From NCBI GenBank assembly GCA_022571715.1, contig JACZXH010000041.1, positions 1-32,507 on the forward strand: a DNA stretch of 32,507 bases. Direction: 5' to 3'. The translations under genes and the position numbers were made by a program. Origin of the DNA: Bacteroidota bacterium. GTDB lineage: Bacteria > Bacteroidota > Bacteroidia > Cytophagales > Cyclobacteriaceae. This document shows, in pieces, positions 16,412 through 24,621 of the stretch (positions are counted from its first letter, which is position 1; every line of letters begins with the position of its first letter). The notes beneath the pieces were generated by a model. That model was not told where the DNA came from. It saw nothing but the letters and a program-made list of their open reading frames with translations, and made no database searches.

Positions 16412-17542
16412 TCATGAACTTATAAAAAGACCGGAAGCAATTTTATCAGCAAGAAGAAATCCTTTCTCTGTTAGAACAATCTTTTCAGTATCGATGCGGC
16501 ACATGCCACCGATTTTCAATCTATCAATCAGGCTGTGGTTTGATTGCAGCAGATCGTATTCCCATTTTTCTTTCAGGATAAGAAAAGATGTCCCCCACAT
16601 AGTCCGCAACGATGTAAGTATATAATCGTTGATCTGATTTTCCCTTGAGAGCGGCTCTATTGTGGCTGGAATTTTATTGTCAGCAATCGCTCTGACATAT
16701 AATGCGCTGTTCGCTACATTAGACTGACGGCTTTCAAAGTTAAATGAATGTGCCGCGGGCCCAACGCCAAGATAGTATTTGTTTTTCCAGTAACCGGAAT
16801 TATGCTGTGATTCATATCCGGGAAGGCAAAAATTTGAGATCTCGTAGTGTAAATACCCTTCTTGTTTAAGCATCGAAATCAATATTTCATACTCATCTGC
16901 TGAAAAATCGTCATCGGGAACCTGCAGTTTACCTCGCCTGGCCCGTCTGCCAAATACCGTATTTTCTTCGATCGTGAGATTATATGCGGAAATATGTTCG
17001 GGCCGGTATTTCAGAAGTATCTCCAGGTCTTTTTCCCATCTTCTGTGATTTCCGGGAAACACGCCATAAATCAGATCCACATTCACATTTATAAAGGTCG
17101 ATGTACGAATCATATCCAGCGAGGCCAGGGCTTTTTCTTCGTTATGCACACGGTTCATAAATGCCAGTACTTTATTGTCAAAAGACTGGACTCCTAAGCT
17201 GAGCCTGTTTATTCCGGCTTTTTCCCATGCATTGAGTTTAGACTTGCTTATATCTTCCGGATTAGCTTCCATCGTTATTTCAGGGTCGGACTTTATGCTA
17301 TAATGGGCATAAACAGCATCCAGCAATCTTGTAATGTATGCAGGATTCAGTAGCGAAGGGGTGCCGCCACCCAGATATATGGTTGAAATATTTTCGTCGC
17401 CATGATATTTTTTTCTCAATGAAAGTTCTTTGCATATGGCATCAATGACCGGATCGATCATTTTTTGGCTGGTACTGAAATAAAAATCACAATAATAACA
17501 GGCTTGTTGACAGAAAGGAATATGAATGTAAATGCCAGCCAA
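16412..17542 (-). CDS. hemW: HemW-family radical SAM protein
   Basis: Radical SAM protein of the heme-chaperone HemW family, formerly annotated as oxygen-independent coproporphyrinogen oxidase. From the TTG at 17542 it has 376 residues, the family's usual length, and opens (M)AGIYIHIPFCQQACYYCDF with the iron-sulfur cysteines C11, C15 and C18 spaced CxxxCxxC. Further motifs: YLGGGTPSLL, MEANPEDI, NRLSLGVQSF, VNVDLIYGVFPG and HNSGYWKNKYYLGVGPAAHSF, the HemW-type HNxxYW signature. A longer frame begins at a TTG at 17593, but it adds 17 residues foreign to the family and overlaps a -7 promoter box. HemW differs from HemN by lacking its extra cysteine and N-terminal tail, which fits here. First gene of the unit with the cyclase and TerB-like genes. 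Confidence 0.93.
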   Translation of the reverse strand: MAGIYIHIPFCQQACYYCDFYFSTSQKMIDPVIDAICKELSLRKKYHGDENISTIYLGGGTPSLLNPAYITRLLDAVYAHYSIKSDPEITMEANPEDISKSKLNAWEKAGINRLSLGVQSFDNKVLAFMNRVHNEEKALASLDMIRTSTFINVNVDLIYGVFPGNHRRWEKDLEILLKYRPEHISAYNLTIEENTVFGRRARRGKLQVPDDDFSADEYEILISMLKQEGYLHYEISNFCLPGYESQHNSGYWKNKYYLGVGPAAHSFNFESRQSNVANSALYVRAIADNKIPATIEPLSRENQINDYILTSLRTMWGTSFLILKEKWEYDLLQSNHSLIDRLKIGGMCRIDTEKIVLTEKGFLLADKIASGLFISS

Positions 17543-17561
17543 AGGGAAATGTATATATAAA

Positions 17562-17597
17562 TTTGTAAAATAACTCGATTCAAATTTACTCAATTTG
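17562..17597 (+). promoter_or_regulatory. Candidate promoter of the BamA-like gene
   Basis: TTTG (17562-17565) and TCAATTTG (17590-17597), 24 bases apart, resemble the -33 and -7 elements with one mismatch in the -7 box and slightly long spacing. Transcription would start around 17602, giving a leader of under ten bases to the TTG at 17609. It overlaps the hemW promoter on the other strand. Confidence 0.35.
17581..17588 (-). promoter_or_regulatory. -7 box of the hemW promoter
   Basis: On the minus strand TAAATTTG matches TAnnTTTG exactly. A transcript would start near 17575, about 33 bases before the TTG start at 17542. No TTTG is seen at the -33 position, which here overlaps the neighbouring gene's start region. 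Confidence 0.45.
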
Positions 17598-17608
17598 CCT
17601 TTTATCCA

Positions 17609-19351
17609 TTGAGAATTTTAATACTGACCATATTATCCGTTCTTTTTCATTTGCCTGAAGTTTTCTGTCAGATGAAAGATTTAAAACTTACAGGAACGGA
17701 TGATCCGGATAGTATGGTAGAAAAATTAGCTCAACAGATTGAAACGCCTGCTGATTCAGGGAGTCTTATCCGCGTAGTTCATAAAGCGGTAATTCAATTA
17801 AGGGGTGATGGTTACCTGCTGGCCAATGTTGAAGCAATCGAATATTATCCAGAAGGGTTGCTTACCATTCAGATTTTCGTTGGCCCCTCCTATGAATGGG
17901 CCCGGCTTTCATTAGACGGCCTACCTGAAGAACTCCGCAACAGGCTTAAAAACAAACCTGCACATTTCACAAAAAAGGGATATAATAAAGCCGAAATCAG
18001 ACAATTATTAACGGAAATCATCACCTACTCCGAAAACCACGGTTATCCGTTTGCAAGTGTTCAGCTAGATTCAGTGCGCGTGAATGATAAGGGTATATCC
18101 GCTACCGTGATTTACGACCCCGGACCATTTATCACATTTGATTCATTGAATATAATGGGCAACCTGAACATTAAAAAGCGCTTTTTAGGTGCCTATCTGA
18201 AAATATTACCCGGAAAATCATTTGATCAGCGTTTGATAGACCATATACCTGAAAAACTTGAAAGACTGCATTATCTGAAAATGAATGAAATGCCTGTTAT
18301 CAGATTCCAGAACGTAGAATGCAGCATTGACCTGTTCTTAAATCCAGAAAAATCAAACCAGTTCGATGCAGTGATAGGGTTTTTACCCAATGAAAAAGAG
18401 GGCGGAAAAGTGCTTGTCACGGGCAAAGCGGATATCTTACTGCATCAATTATTTCGTAGTGGAAAATCGTTTGAATTTCATTGGGATAAAACACAGGTAG
18501 CCACGCAGTCAGTTCTTATCAGTTACACACATCCCAATCTGTTTACAAGTCCCGTAGGTCTGTTGGCTGATTTCTATCTTTACAAGCAGGACACCACGTT
18601 TATCAACCGCAAAGTCAGGCTCGGTTTTGATTTATTGACGCCAGGTACGGGTACATTCTCTTTTTTCTCCAAATGGGAGTCTTCCCGGCTAATAGGCGCG
18701 CTGCCCTTTGACAGTACCGTCTTTCTGTTCGACCTGGCCGATTTCAATATCAACTATATCGGTCTGCGGTTTACTGATTTACCCGCTGCTTTACAGCGGC
18801 CTCCTTTCACGCACTGGAATGTGGATATTCAAGCAGCTTTCGGTAGAAAAACTATTCTGAAAAACGCAGGATTTGACGATTCCGTTTATGAGGGTGTGGA
18901 TTTCGAAACCATCCAGTTTACTACTGAAGCTGCGGTTTCAGGATTATTGCAGTTCAAAAATGCGTATTTTCTTTATTCGAAAATCAGCGGAGGGTTGATG
19001 ATAAACGAGCGGTTGTTTCTAAATGACCTGTACCGATTAGGTGGACTGAATTCAATCCGGGGATTTAATGAAAATTTCTTCTATGCCTCAAGATATCTGC
19101 TCGGAACCCTCGAGTTCAGAATGTATTTCAACTCCATCTCCAGCCTTTTTGCATTTTATGATCAATCTTATGTTTATTACAATTTGGAGGATTCTCAATT
19201 TAATGATACGCCTTTTGGCATTGGCCTGGGTATGAATATTGAATCCGGGAACGGTCTGTTTACACTGGTTTATGCGCTGGGACAAACCCAGGAACAGCCT
19301 CTTGACTTTCGTTTATCGAAAATACATTTTGGATATATCTCTGCATTCTGA
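17609..19351 (+). CDS. BamA/TamA-like outer-membrane protein (POTRA plus beta-barrel)
   Basis: A 580-residue outer-membrane protein of the Omp85 superfamily. It begins at a TTG; residues 1-21 form a signal peptide (ILILTILSVLFHLPEVFCQ) that any later ATG would remove. Residues about 75-230 look like two POTRA-type units (GYLLANVEAIEYYPEGLLTI; NHGYPFASVQLDSVRVNDKG, then PFITFDSLNIMGNLNIKKRF). From about 260 to the end are amphipathic strands of a 16-strand-type barrel, including GGLNSIRGFNENFF with the signature RGF at 484-486, and a C-terminal phenylalanine. Known: RGF sits in the loop folded into the Omp85 barrel. It is smaller than BamA (about 800 residues), so it is a TamA- or accessory-type member, not the main assembly factor. 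It heads the plus-strand run with DUF4271 and hemD, with a 111-base gap. Confidence 0.85.
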   Translation: MRILILTILSVLFHLPEVFCQMKDLKLTGTDDPDSMVEKLAQQIETPADSGSLIRVVHKAVIQLRGDGYLLANVEAIEYYPEGLLTIQIFVGPSYEWARLSLDGLPEELRNRLKNKPAHFTKKGYNKAEIRQLLTEIITYSENHGYPFASVQLDSVRVNDKGISATVIYDPGPFITFDSLNIMGNLNIKKRFLGAYLKILPGKSFDQRLIDHIPEKLERLHYLKMNEMPVIRFQNVECSIDLFLNPEKSNQFDAVIGFLPNEKEGGKVLVTGKADILLHQLFRSGKSFEFHWDKTQVATQSVLISYTHPNLFTSPVGLLADFYLYKQDTTFINRKVRLGFDLLTPGTGTFSFFSKWESSRLIGALPFDSTVFLFDLADFNINYIGLRFTDLPAALQRPPFTHWNVDIQAAFGRKTILKNAGFDDSVYEGVDFETIQFTTEAAVSGLLQFKNAYFLYSKISGGLMINERLFLNDLYRLGGLNSIRGFNENFFYASRYLLGTLEFRMYFNSISSLFAFYDQSYVYYNLEDSQFNDTPFGIGLGMNIESGNGLFTLVYALGQTQEQPLDFRLSKIHFGYISAF

Positions 19352-19462
19352 GCAGTACATAAAATTGGAAAGCGGTGGATGTAACTGCACGGATCATCAA
19401 ATAAATTGCCAAGTTAACGGAAGTCATATGATTGAAGATCAGAAATTCTATATTTTAGAGGT

Positions 19463-20584
19463 ATGTTTCAGCTTATTATTATCATCCTGCTTGTCGTGCG
19501 ATGGCCATTAACGCTGAATACTGAAACCGTTCAAGGCCTGTCACAAATCGATCTTTCTGAAAGGTGGGAAGTTTTCGATTCTAATTCGGGGTCGTTCAGG
19601 AAGATGACGGTATATGAAAAAAGTAAATCCGTTTCGTGGGGCCTTAGGGCCATCGAATTATCAGGATACACGCTTACTATTAAATCCGAAGGAACCAATA
19701 TGCTGCTCGTTAATAAGAAAGGTTTTACGGTTTTTAAGGATATGCTTATAATGAACCTGGACAGTCTGTCAGGAATATCGCCACTGCAGGCTTATACCTT
19801 CACAATATACAATCAGAATGGGATTTACGGAAACCGGTTATCGACCACCTTGATTAAAACAAATCCAAAAACAGCCAGTGGGTTGTTTGTGCAGGATATG
19901 CAACGCAGACAAGAAAGTGATTTCACTGAATTTTTCACCATTTCATCCCTCATCCTTCTAACGATTATTGCCATCCTGATTAACCGTTTCCCAAAGGAAA
20001 GCAAAGATTACAGTGCAATTACGTACTCACTCACTTTTCAAAACAGGGAAGAATCCCTGATCACCATTCGCCCGCTTAACCGCAATAACCTTCCGTTTAT
20101 TGGGTGTAATGCATTACTCATTGGTTTTCTTATCAGCTCTTTAAAAGTTTTAACGCCACAACATTTAGAAATGACTTTACTCCGCGGAATGTCATCGTCC
20201 TATTATCTTGACTGGTTGGAAATTTCGTTTGTAATATTCCTGCTTCTGATCGGTAAATACTTTCTGATTTCTGTATTTAATCGGTTATATCATTTGGGTG
20301 AGTTCAGATTTATCCAGTTTTATAATTCCTTAAGATATTCCATTTGGGTCTTTTTACTTGCCTTTATTATTCTTGTTTTATCCTATCTTTCGTTCCGTCA
20401 GCCAGACCTCAATATCTATTCTTTCATAATAAATATGGTGGTGCTATTACTTGCTATCCGGCTGTTTATTCTGTTTATTAAATTAATGAATTATTCTGAT
20501 TATAGAAATTTCCATTTATTTTCATACCTTTGCGCCACAGAAATAATCCCCTTTCTTGTAATATACAAAATAGCACTGGGGTAG
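19463..20584 (+). CDS. DUF4271 polytopic membrane protein
   Basis: A 373-residue inner-membrane protein recognised as DUF4271 by its layout and by its place directly before hemD, a pairing common in Bacteroidota. Residues 1-15 form a hydrophobic start (FQLIIIILLVVRW), probably a signal sequence. A polar, exported part of about 130 residues follows, then helices at about 156-174, 211-227, 250-272, 291-310, 319-340 and 351-371. The stretch FNRLYHLGEFRFIQFYNSLR between helices 3 and 4 is the type of conserved polar loop seen in the family. Its function is unknown; repeated linkage to hemD suggests a connection with tetrapyrrole or respiratory membrane biogenesis, which is inference. It ends 31 bases before hemD. 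Confidence 0.8.
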   Translation: MFQLIIIILLVVRWPLTLNTETVQGLSQIDLSERWEVFDSNSGSFRKMTVYEKSKSVSWGLRAIELSGYTLTIKSEGTNMLLVNKKGFTVFKDMLIMNLDSLSGISPLQAYTFTIYNQNGIYGNRLSTTLIKTNPKTASGLFVQDMQRRQESDFTEFFTISSLILLTIIAILINRFPKESKDYSAITYSLTFQNREESLITIRPLNRNNLPFIGCNALLIGFLISSLKVLTPQHLEMTLLRGMSSSYYLDWLEISFVIFLLLIGKYFLISVFNRLYHLGEFRFIQFYNSLRYSIWVFLLAFIILVLSYLSFRQPDLNIYSFIINMVVLLLAIRLFILFIKLMNYSDYRNFHLFSYLCATEIIPFLVIYKIALG

Positions 20585-20615
20585 TGATAGGAGTTGAAGA
20601 AAAGGTAGAAGAAAA

Positions 20616-21389
20616 ATGGAGACTGAAGTTAAAGACAGGTTGAAAACAGTTAAAAGCATTTTAGTTTCACAACCTAAACCAAAAGACGAAAAATCACCGT
20701 ATTACGTACTGGCAAAAAAGTACAATCTGAAAATTACCTTTCGTCCTTTCATTCAGATTGAACCGATCCCTGCCAAGGAATTTCGTAAACAAAAGATCAG
20801 TATTCTTGATCACTCGGCAGTTATTTTCACTAGCAGGAACGCCGTGGACCATTATTTCAATGTTTGTAAGGATTTGAAAATTGAAGTACCTACAGACATG
20901 AAATACTTTTGCATTTCTGAGCAAACAGCTAATTACCTGCAGAAGTATATAGTTATACGTAAACGAAAAATCTTTACAGGTCTGCGCACTGCGGCAGAAC
21001 TGATTGAAGTTTTGAAAAAGCACAAGAACGAAAAATATCTATTTCCCTGTTCAAATATCAGGAAAGATGATATTCCGAAATTTCTGAGAGAAAATGGGTT
21101 TGATTATACAGAAGCAACCTTGTACAACACGATAGCCAGTGATCTTTCTGATCTGGCGGATATCAAATATGACGTCATTGCGTTTTTCAGCCCTTCAGGG
21201 ATACATTCGCTTTTTGTAAACTTCCCTGATTTCAAGCAAAATAATACACGAATTGCTGCATTCGGGCCTTCAACCGCTAAAGCGGTTAGCGAGCATAATC
21301 TGATCCTCGATATCGAAGCTCCGCTACCCAATGCTCCTTCGATGACCGGAGCTATTGAGTTGTATGTGAAAAAAGTGAACGGAAAATAA
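20616..21389 (+). CDS. hemD: Uroporphyrinogen-III synthase
   Basis: Closes hydroxymethylbilane to uroporphyrinogen III, inverting ring D, in heme and other tetrapyrrole synthesis; cytoplasmic and cofactor-free. The 257 residues show the two alpha/beta lobes of HemD: VKSILVSQPKPKDEKSPYY, AVIFTSRNAVDHYF, FCISEQTANYL and FPCSNIRKDDIPKFL in order, then DVIAFFSPSGIHSLFVNF and RIAAFGPSTAKAV. SPSG and FGPSTA are the usual positions of the conserved serine/threonine contacts; overall identity in this family is always low. The ATG at 20616 lies 31 bases after the DUF4271 stop. Other early heme genes are absent from the window, but hemW is 3 kb away on the opposite strand. Confidence 0.9.
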   Translation: METEVKDRLKTVKSILVSQPKPKDEKSPYYVLAKKYNLKITFRPFIQIEPIPAKEFRKQKISILDHSAVIFTSRNAVDHYFNVCKDLKIEVPTDMKYFCISEQTANYLQKYIVIRKRKIFTGLRTAAELIEVLKKHKNEKYLFPCSNIRKDDIPKFLRENGFDYTEATLYNTIASDLSDLADIKYDVIAFFSPSGIHSLFVNFPDFKQNNTRIAAFGPSTAKAVSEHNLILDIEAPLPNAPSMTGAIELYVKKVNGK

Positions 21390-21473
21390 ACTGCAATTTC
21401 ACTGCTTTCCCTTTAACCTGTAGAAGTTTGAATCAATGCGATGATGATTCCACAGCAATAATATGTTTGCGGG

Positions 21474-21944
21474 CTAACCGTCAAGAATCGATTTGAGGCC
21501 AGCCGGGGAATAGTTTATAGATTTAATCGTTTTGTGATCTTCCGTTCTATACACCAGGTAATGATCATCAGATTTTTCAAAATGGCAATCCATGTCATGT
21601 TCTTGTTTGTAACGATCAATGGTAAGCAGGGCTTCTTTTTCTGAAGCGCATGATTTACTCATATTCGATCGATGTACTTCATCGAACAACGCCTTGAATT
21701 TATTTGCTAAACCAAATTCAAGCACCGCTCCTGACAATACGTACTGTATATCACAAAGTGCATCAGCAATTTCAACCATATCCCGGTCCTGAATTGCTTT
21801 GTCAAGTTCTTTCAACTCCTCTGCAAGTAGCGACACCCTAAGTCGGCATCGTTTTTCAGAAGGAATGGTTGGTTCCGGCAATATCGGGTGTTTAAACGTA
21901 CGGTGAAATTCTGAAACCTGATTCAGCGCATTAACTTCTTTCAT
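21474..21944 (-). CDS. MazG-like nucleotide pyrophosphohydrolase
   Basis: A 156-residue all-alpha NTP pyrophosphohydrolase related to MazG and phosphoribosyl-ATP pyrophosphatase; such enzymes cleave nucleoside triphosphates to monophosphate and pyrophosphate, often clearing damaged or excess nucleotides. Metal-binding residues are in place: LLAEELKELDKAI carries EExxE at 42-46, and EIADALCDIQYVL carries D61 and D65. Residues from about 110 form an extra C-terminal part (FEKSDDHYLVYRTEDHKTIK then SINYSPAGLKSIL) outside the helical core, perhaps a small nucleotide-gripping hairpin. HisE is unlikely because there are no histidine genes around and the sequence is longer. It is convergent with hemD across 84 bases without a clear terminator. 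Confidence 0.85.
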   Translation of the reverse strand: MKEVNALNQVSEFHRTFKHPILPEPTIPSEKRCRLRVSLLAEELKELDKAIQDRDMVEIADALCDIQYVLSGAVLEFGLANKFKALFDEVHRSNMSKSCASEKEALLTIDRYKQEHDMDCHFEKSDDHYLVYRTEDHKTIKSINYSPAGLKSILDG

Positions 21945-22173
21945 TTTTGTCCGTTTTACTATTTAATATTGAGCAAATTAAACATTCGAACATATCATTA
22001 CGAACATACCCCGGTAAATAAAATCTGAAAATAGTAACCTATTGAATTTAAATAAACAGAAATTATTCAATCTGTAAATCCAATACCGTACAAGTCACTC
22101 CACATCAGTATTTACATTCAAATAGTTACCATTGATCGTATTTTAATATATATTTATGCGCTTATAGTTGGTT

Positions 22174-22566
22174 ATGAATTCCAAAATGCATATGGATATT
22201 ATAACTAGGCAAAAATTAAACCTACTCATACAACTTGCAAAAGCAGACAAACATTTTGCCCGTGAAGAAAAGTTGCTTATCAAAGACATAGCGAGCAAAC
22301 ATGGCTTCCCTGAATCGGAGTTGAACAAACTATTTGTCATTCCCGATACCATTGAATCATTTGGGGCGCTTAGTCCGGATAAAAAAAAGGAATACTTGCT
22401 TGATTGCATGGCTCTGATCATGGCCGACGGTAAAATAGAACCCAGGGAAGTGACTTTTGCACAGAACATTGCACTCAAGCTTGGCTTTCATAAAGATGTG
22501 GTCAATTACCTGCTTGATAACTGGGACAAAGTAGATCAGTTTGACCTGACACCCTGGAAAGTATAA
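22174..22566 (+). CDS. TerB-like helical protein (third of three)
   Basis: The clearest TerB-like protein in the window, 130 residues from the ATG at 22174 (an upstream TTG at 22168 and ATGs at 22186 and 22192 are alternatives). Two similar halves are visible: LNLLIQLAKADKHFAREEKL then LIKDIASKHGFPESEL, and LLDCMALIMADGKIEPREVT then FAQNIALKLGFHKDVV. In each, ADKHFAREE or ADGKIEPRE is the acidic loop and K/HGF closes the second helix; this is the DjlA-N/TerB pattern, in which the loop can bind a metal ion. It is cytoplasmic with no signal. The stop codon is only three bases from the stop of the convergent amidase gene, so the two transcripts must overlap. No tellurite genes are near. Confidence 0.75.
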   Translation: MNSKMHMDIITRQKLNLLIQLAKADKHFAREEKLLIKDIASKHGFPESELNKLFVIPDTIESFGALSPDKKKEYLLDCMALIMADGKIEPREVTFAQNIALKLGFHKDVVNYLLDNWDKVDQFDLTPWKV

Positions 22567-22569
22567 TGT

Positions 22570-24237
22570 TCAATTTACGGAGAATAGAGGAGGCTTCATT
22601 GTTTCGAATGCAGTGGCTTTCTGATAGGCATTTGCAATGGCCAGAATAGTTCCCTCTTGAAATAACCTACCTATAATAGAAAAACTGGTCGGACTTCCTT
22701 TTTCATTAAACCCGTTTGGTAAAACAACTAACGGATGACCTGTCAAATTGGTAGCCAGTAGCTGTGGTCCCCCGAAACTTGGCGTTATAATGGCATCATA
22801 TTGCTGAAACAATACATTCATCTCTTCGATAAGCAGATTACGAATCCGATTGGCCTGAATGTACTCTACCGCAGGAATCAACCTTGCCACACGGAAAAAA
22901 GAAGGCCAGGCATTTTTGTCCTGCCGGACAAGCAGGTCATCATTGTTTGATCTGGTGAGTTCGTCAAATGCTGCAGCCGACTCGGCAGCCAGGATCATAT
23001 ACATGGCACTATAGGGCAGGTTTTCAGGTAAACTAACGGGTTGTGGGTGTATTCCCATTTCGTGAAATACCATTAGGGCAATTGAGTCATTGCTTCTGTT
23101 TGAATAATTCCTTTCGAAAAGATTCTTCAGATAACCTATTTTTAAACTACCAATATCCTGATCTGTATTGTAATTAAAAGGTGCGTTGATCACTGCCTTA
23201 TCCATTCCATCAGGGCCGTATATGGCATTTAATATAATAGCGCAGTCCTGTGCAGATCTGCACATTGGTCCGACTTTGTCCATCGTCCAGCTCAGCGCCA
23301 TGGCACCCGTCCGGCTTACCCTTCCGAATGTTGGTCGCAGGCCTGTTACGCCGTTTCGTGTCGAAGGTGATACAATGGATCCAAGTGTTTCGGTGCCAAT
23401 GGCAAAGGCCACCAACCCTGCCGCCGTAGCTGCTCCGGATCCGGCAGATGATCCGCTTGAGCCCTGTTCCAGATTCCAGGGATTTCGGGTCTTCCCTCCA
23501 TACCACACATCCCCCATGGCCAGCGCCCCCAAGGTGAGTTTGACAAGCAATACTGCACCAGCTTCTTCCAATTTATGAATTACGGTCGCAGTATTGGTAG
23601 GCATCTGATCCTTGTATGCCATTGCTCCCCATGTGGTCTTATACCCTTCGAGTGTAAACAGATCCTTGATACCATATGGAATACCATGCAATGGACCCCG
23701 GTAATTGCCGGCAGCTATTTCTTCATCGGCACGTGCTGCTTGCTCCAGGGCTCGGTTTTCGAGCAATGTAACCACGCATTCAAGCGTATCTCCGAATTTT
23801 TTAAGCCTGTCCAGATAGAGTTTTGTCAGTTTCGTAGAAGTGACTTTCTTATCACGCACCAACACCGAAAGCTGCGCAACGGTATAAAATGCGAGTTCCG
23901 TGTCATTTTCAGGCAGTTGCATTTCAACAGGCAAGCCGAAATTAAGTACTTTCTGGACATCCTCGATTATAAATCCTGCAGGTAGCGGATTAAAAATGAA
24001 TGCCGGAGGTGTTTCGTTTTTCAGAGAAAAGGCATGCAAGGCTTTTATTCTGCTCAAATTTAATTTCAGACCCTCCTGTATGGAATCTCTTTCTGTTTTT
24101 GTGAAATTCAGGTCGAATAGTGCCTCTGCCTGCCTGGTATCAACATATATGTCCTCTTCTTGTTCTTGATTTTGTTGCCCTTTTGAAAACGACACAACTA
24201 AAGAAAGAAGGAGAAAAATACTAAAATATCTTTTCAT
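22570..24237 (-). CDS. Secreted amidase-signature family hydrolase
   Basis: A 555-residue exported enzyme of the amidase signature family, which hydrolyses amide (sometimes ester) bonds with a Ser-cisSer-Lys triad. Residues 1-20 are a signal peptide (YFSIFLLLSLVVSFSKG). Triad: K191 in GIPYGIKDLF, cis-serine S264 in GSSGSSAGSGAATAA, and nucleophile S287 in GTETLGSIVSPSTRNG. The family usually has GTDTGGSIR; here the D is Glu and the first of the paired glycines is Leu, but the nucleophile is retained. GatA is excluded by the signal peptide and about 120-residue N-terminal extension. It is probably periplasmic and acts on amides, peptides or their derivatives. It opens a group with a dienelactone hydrolase and a penicillin-acylase relative, all exported. 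Confidence 0.9.
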   Translation of the reverse strand: MKRYFSIFLLLSLVVSFSKGQQNQEQEEDIYVDTRQAEALFDLNFTKTERDSIQEGLKLNLSRIKALHAFSLKNETPPAFIFNPLPAGFIIEDVQKVLNFGLPVEMQLPENDTELAFYTVAQLSVLVRDKKVTSTKLTKLYLDRLKKFGDTLECVVTLLENRALEQAARADEEIAAGNYRGPLHGIPYGIKDLFTLEGYKTTWGAMAYKDQMPTNTATVIHKLEEAGAVLLVKLTLGALAMGDVWYGGKTRNPWNLEQGSSGSSAGSGAATAAGLVAFAIGTETLGSIVSPSTRNGVTGLRPTFGRVSRTGAMALSWTMDKVGPMCRSAQDCAIILNAIYGPDGMDKAVINAPFNYNTDQDIGSLKIGYLKNLFERNYSNRSNDSIALMVFHEMGIHPQPVSLPENLPYSAMYMILAAESAAAFDELTRSNNDDLLVRQDKNAWPSFFRVARLIPAVEYIQANRIRNLLIEEMNVLFQQYDAIITPSFGGPQLLATNLTGHPLVVLPNGFNEKGSPTSFSIIGRLFQEGTILAIANAYQKATAFETMKPPLFSVN

Positions 24238-24342
24238 GACAAATTGAATTTATGAAAAACAAGGTTTGTTGCGCGGTCGTTAAAATTAAAGCATAAATTG
24301 ACAAGAGAATGAACATTTAATATATTGTATTTTTTTTTATAA

Positions 24343-24603
24343 ATGAAAGCTTACTTTAATGATCTTTTCAGTTATATCTGCTGGGCAAACGAACGACTCC
24401 TTGTAACCCTCGAAACGAATCACATTGAGAATGAAAACGTCATTAAAATCATGAATCATCTTTTTTCATCACAGTTAATCTGGCTGCACCTTATCCAGAA
24501 CCTGCCTATTTCGCCCTTCCCGCTTTGGGAATCTTATAAGATCAAAAAATTGGACTCTATGATAGAGGAATACATTACATCACCTATAAAAGACGATAAG
24601 TAA
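24343..24603 (+). CDS. Truncated DinB-family protein (N-terminal half only)
   Basis: The 86 residues match the first part of a Bacteroidota DinB/YfiT-type four-helix protein: FNDLFSYICWANERLL, then MNHLFSSQLIWLHLIQNLP and FPLWESYKIKKLDSMIEEY. A normal member has about 150 residues with two further helices that carry the remaining histidines of the metal site. Here the frame ends after EYITSPIKDDK, and the next gene's ATG comes 19 bases later, so the C-terminal half is simply missing; I see no continuation in another frame. This looks like a deletion remnant and the product should lack a complete metal site. Whether the fragment is still made is unknown. It has an AT-rich region and a T-run just upstream of its ATG. 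Confidence 0.65.
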   Translation: MKAYFNDLFSYICWANERLLVTLETNHIENENVIKIMNHLFSSQLIWLHLIQNLPISPFPLWESYKIKKLDSMIEEYITSPIKDDK

Positions 24604-24621
24604 ATCCTTTAATTTAATATC

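Noticed and set aside
16412-17542. Oxygen-independent coproporphyrinogen III oxidase (HemN)
   Set aside because: The length, the N-terminus and the HNSGYW signature fit HemW; HemN is longer with a different N-terminal segment.
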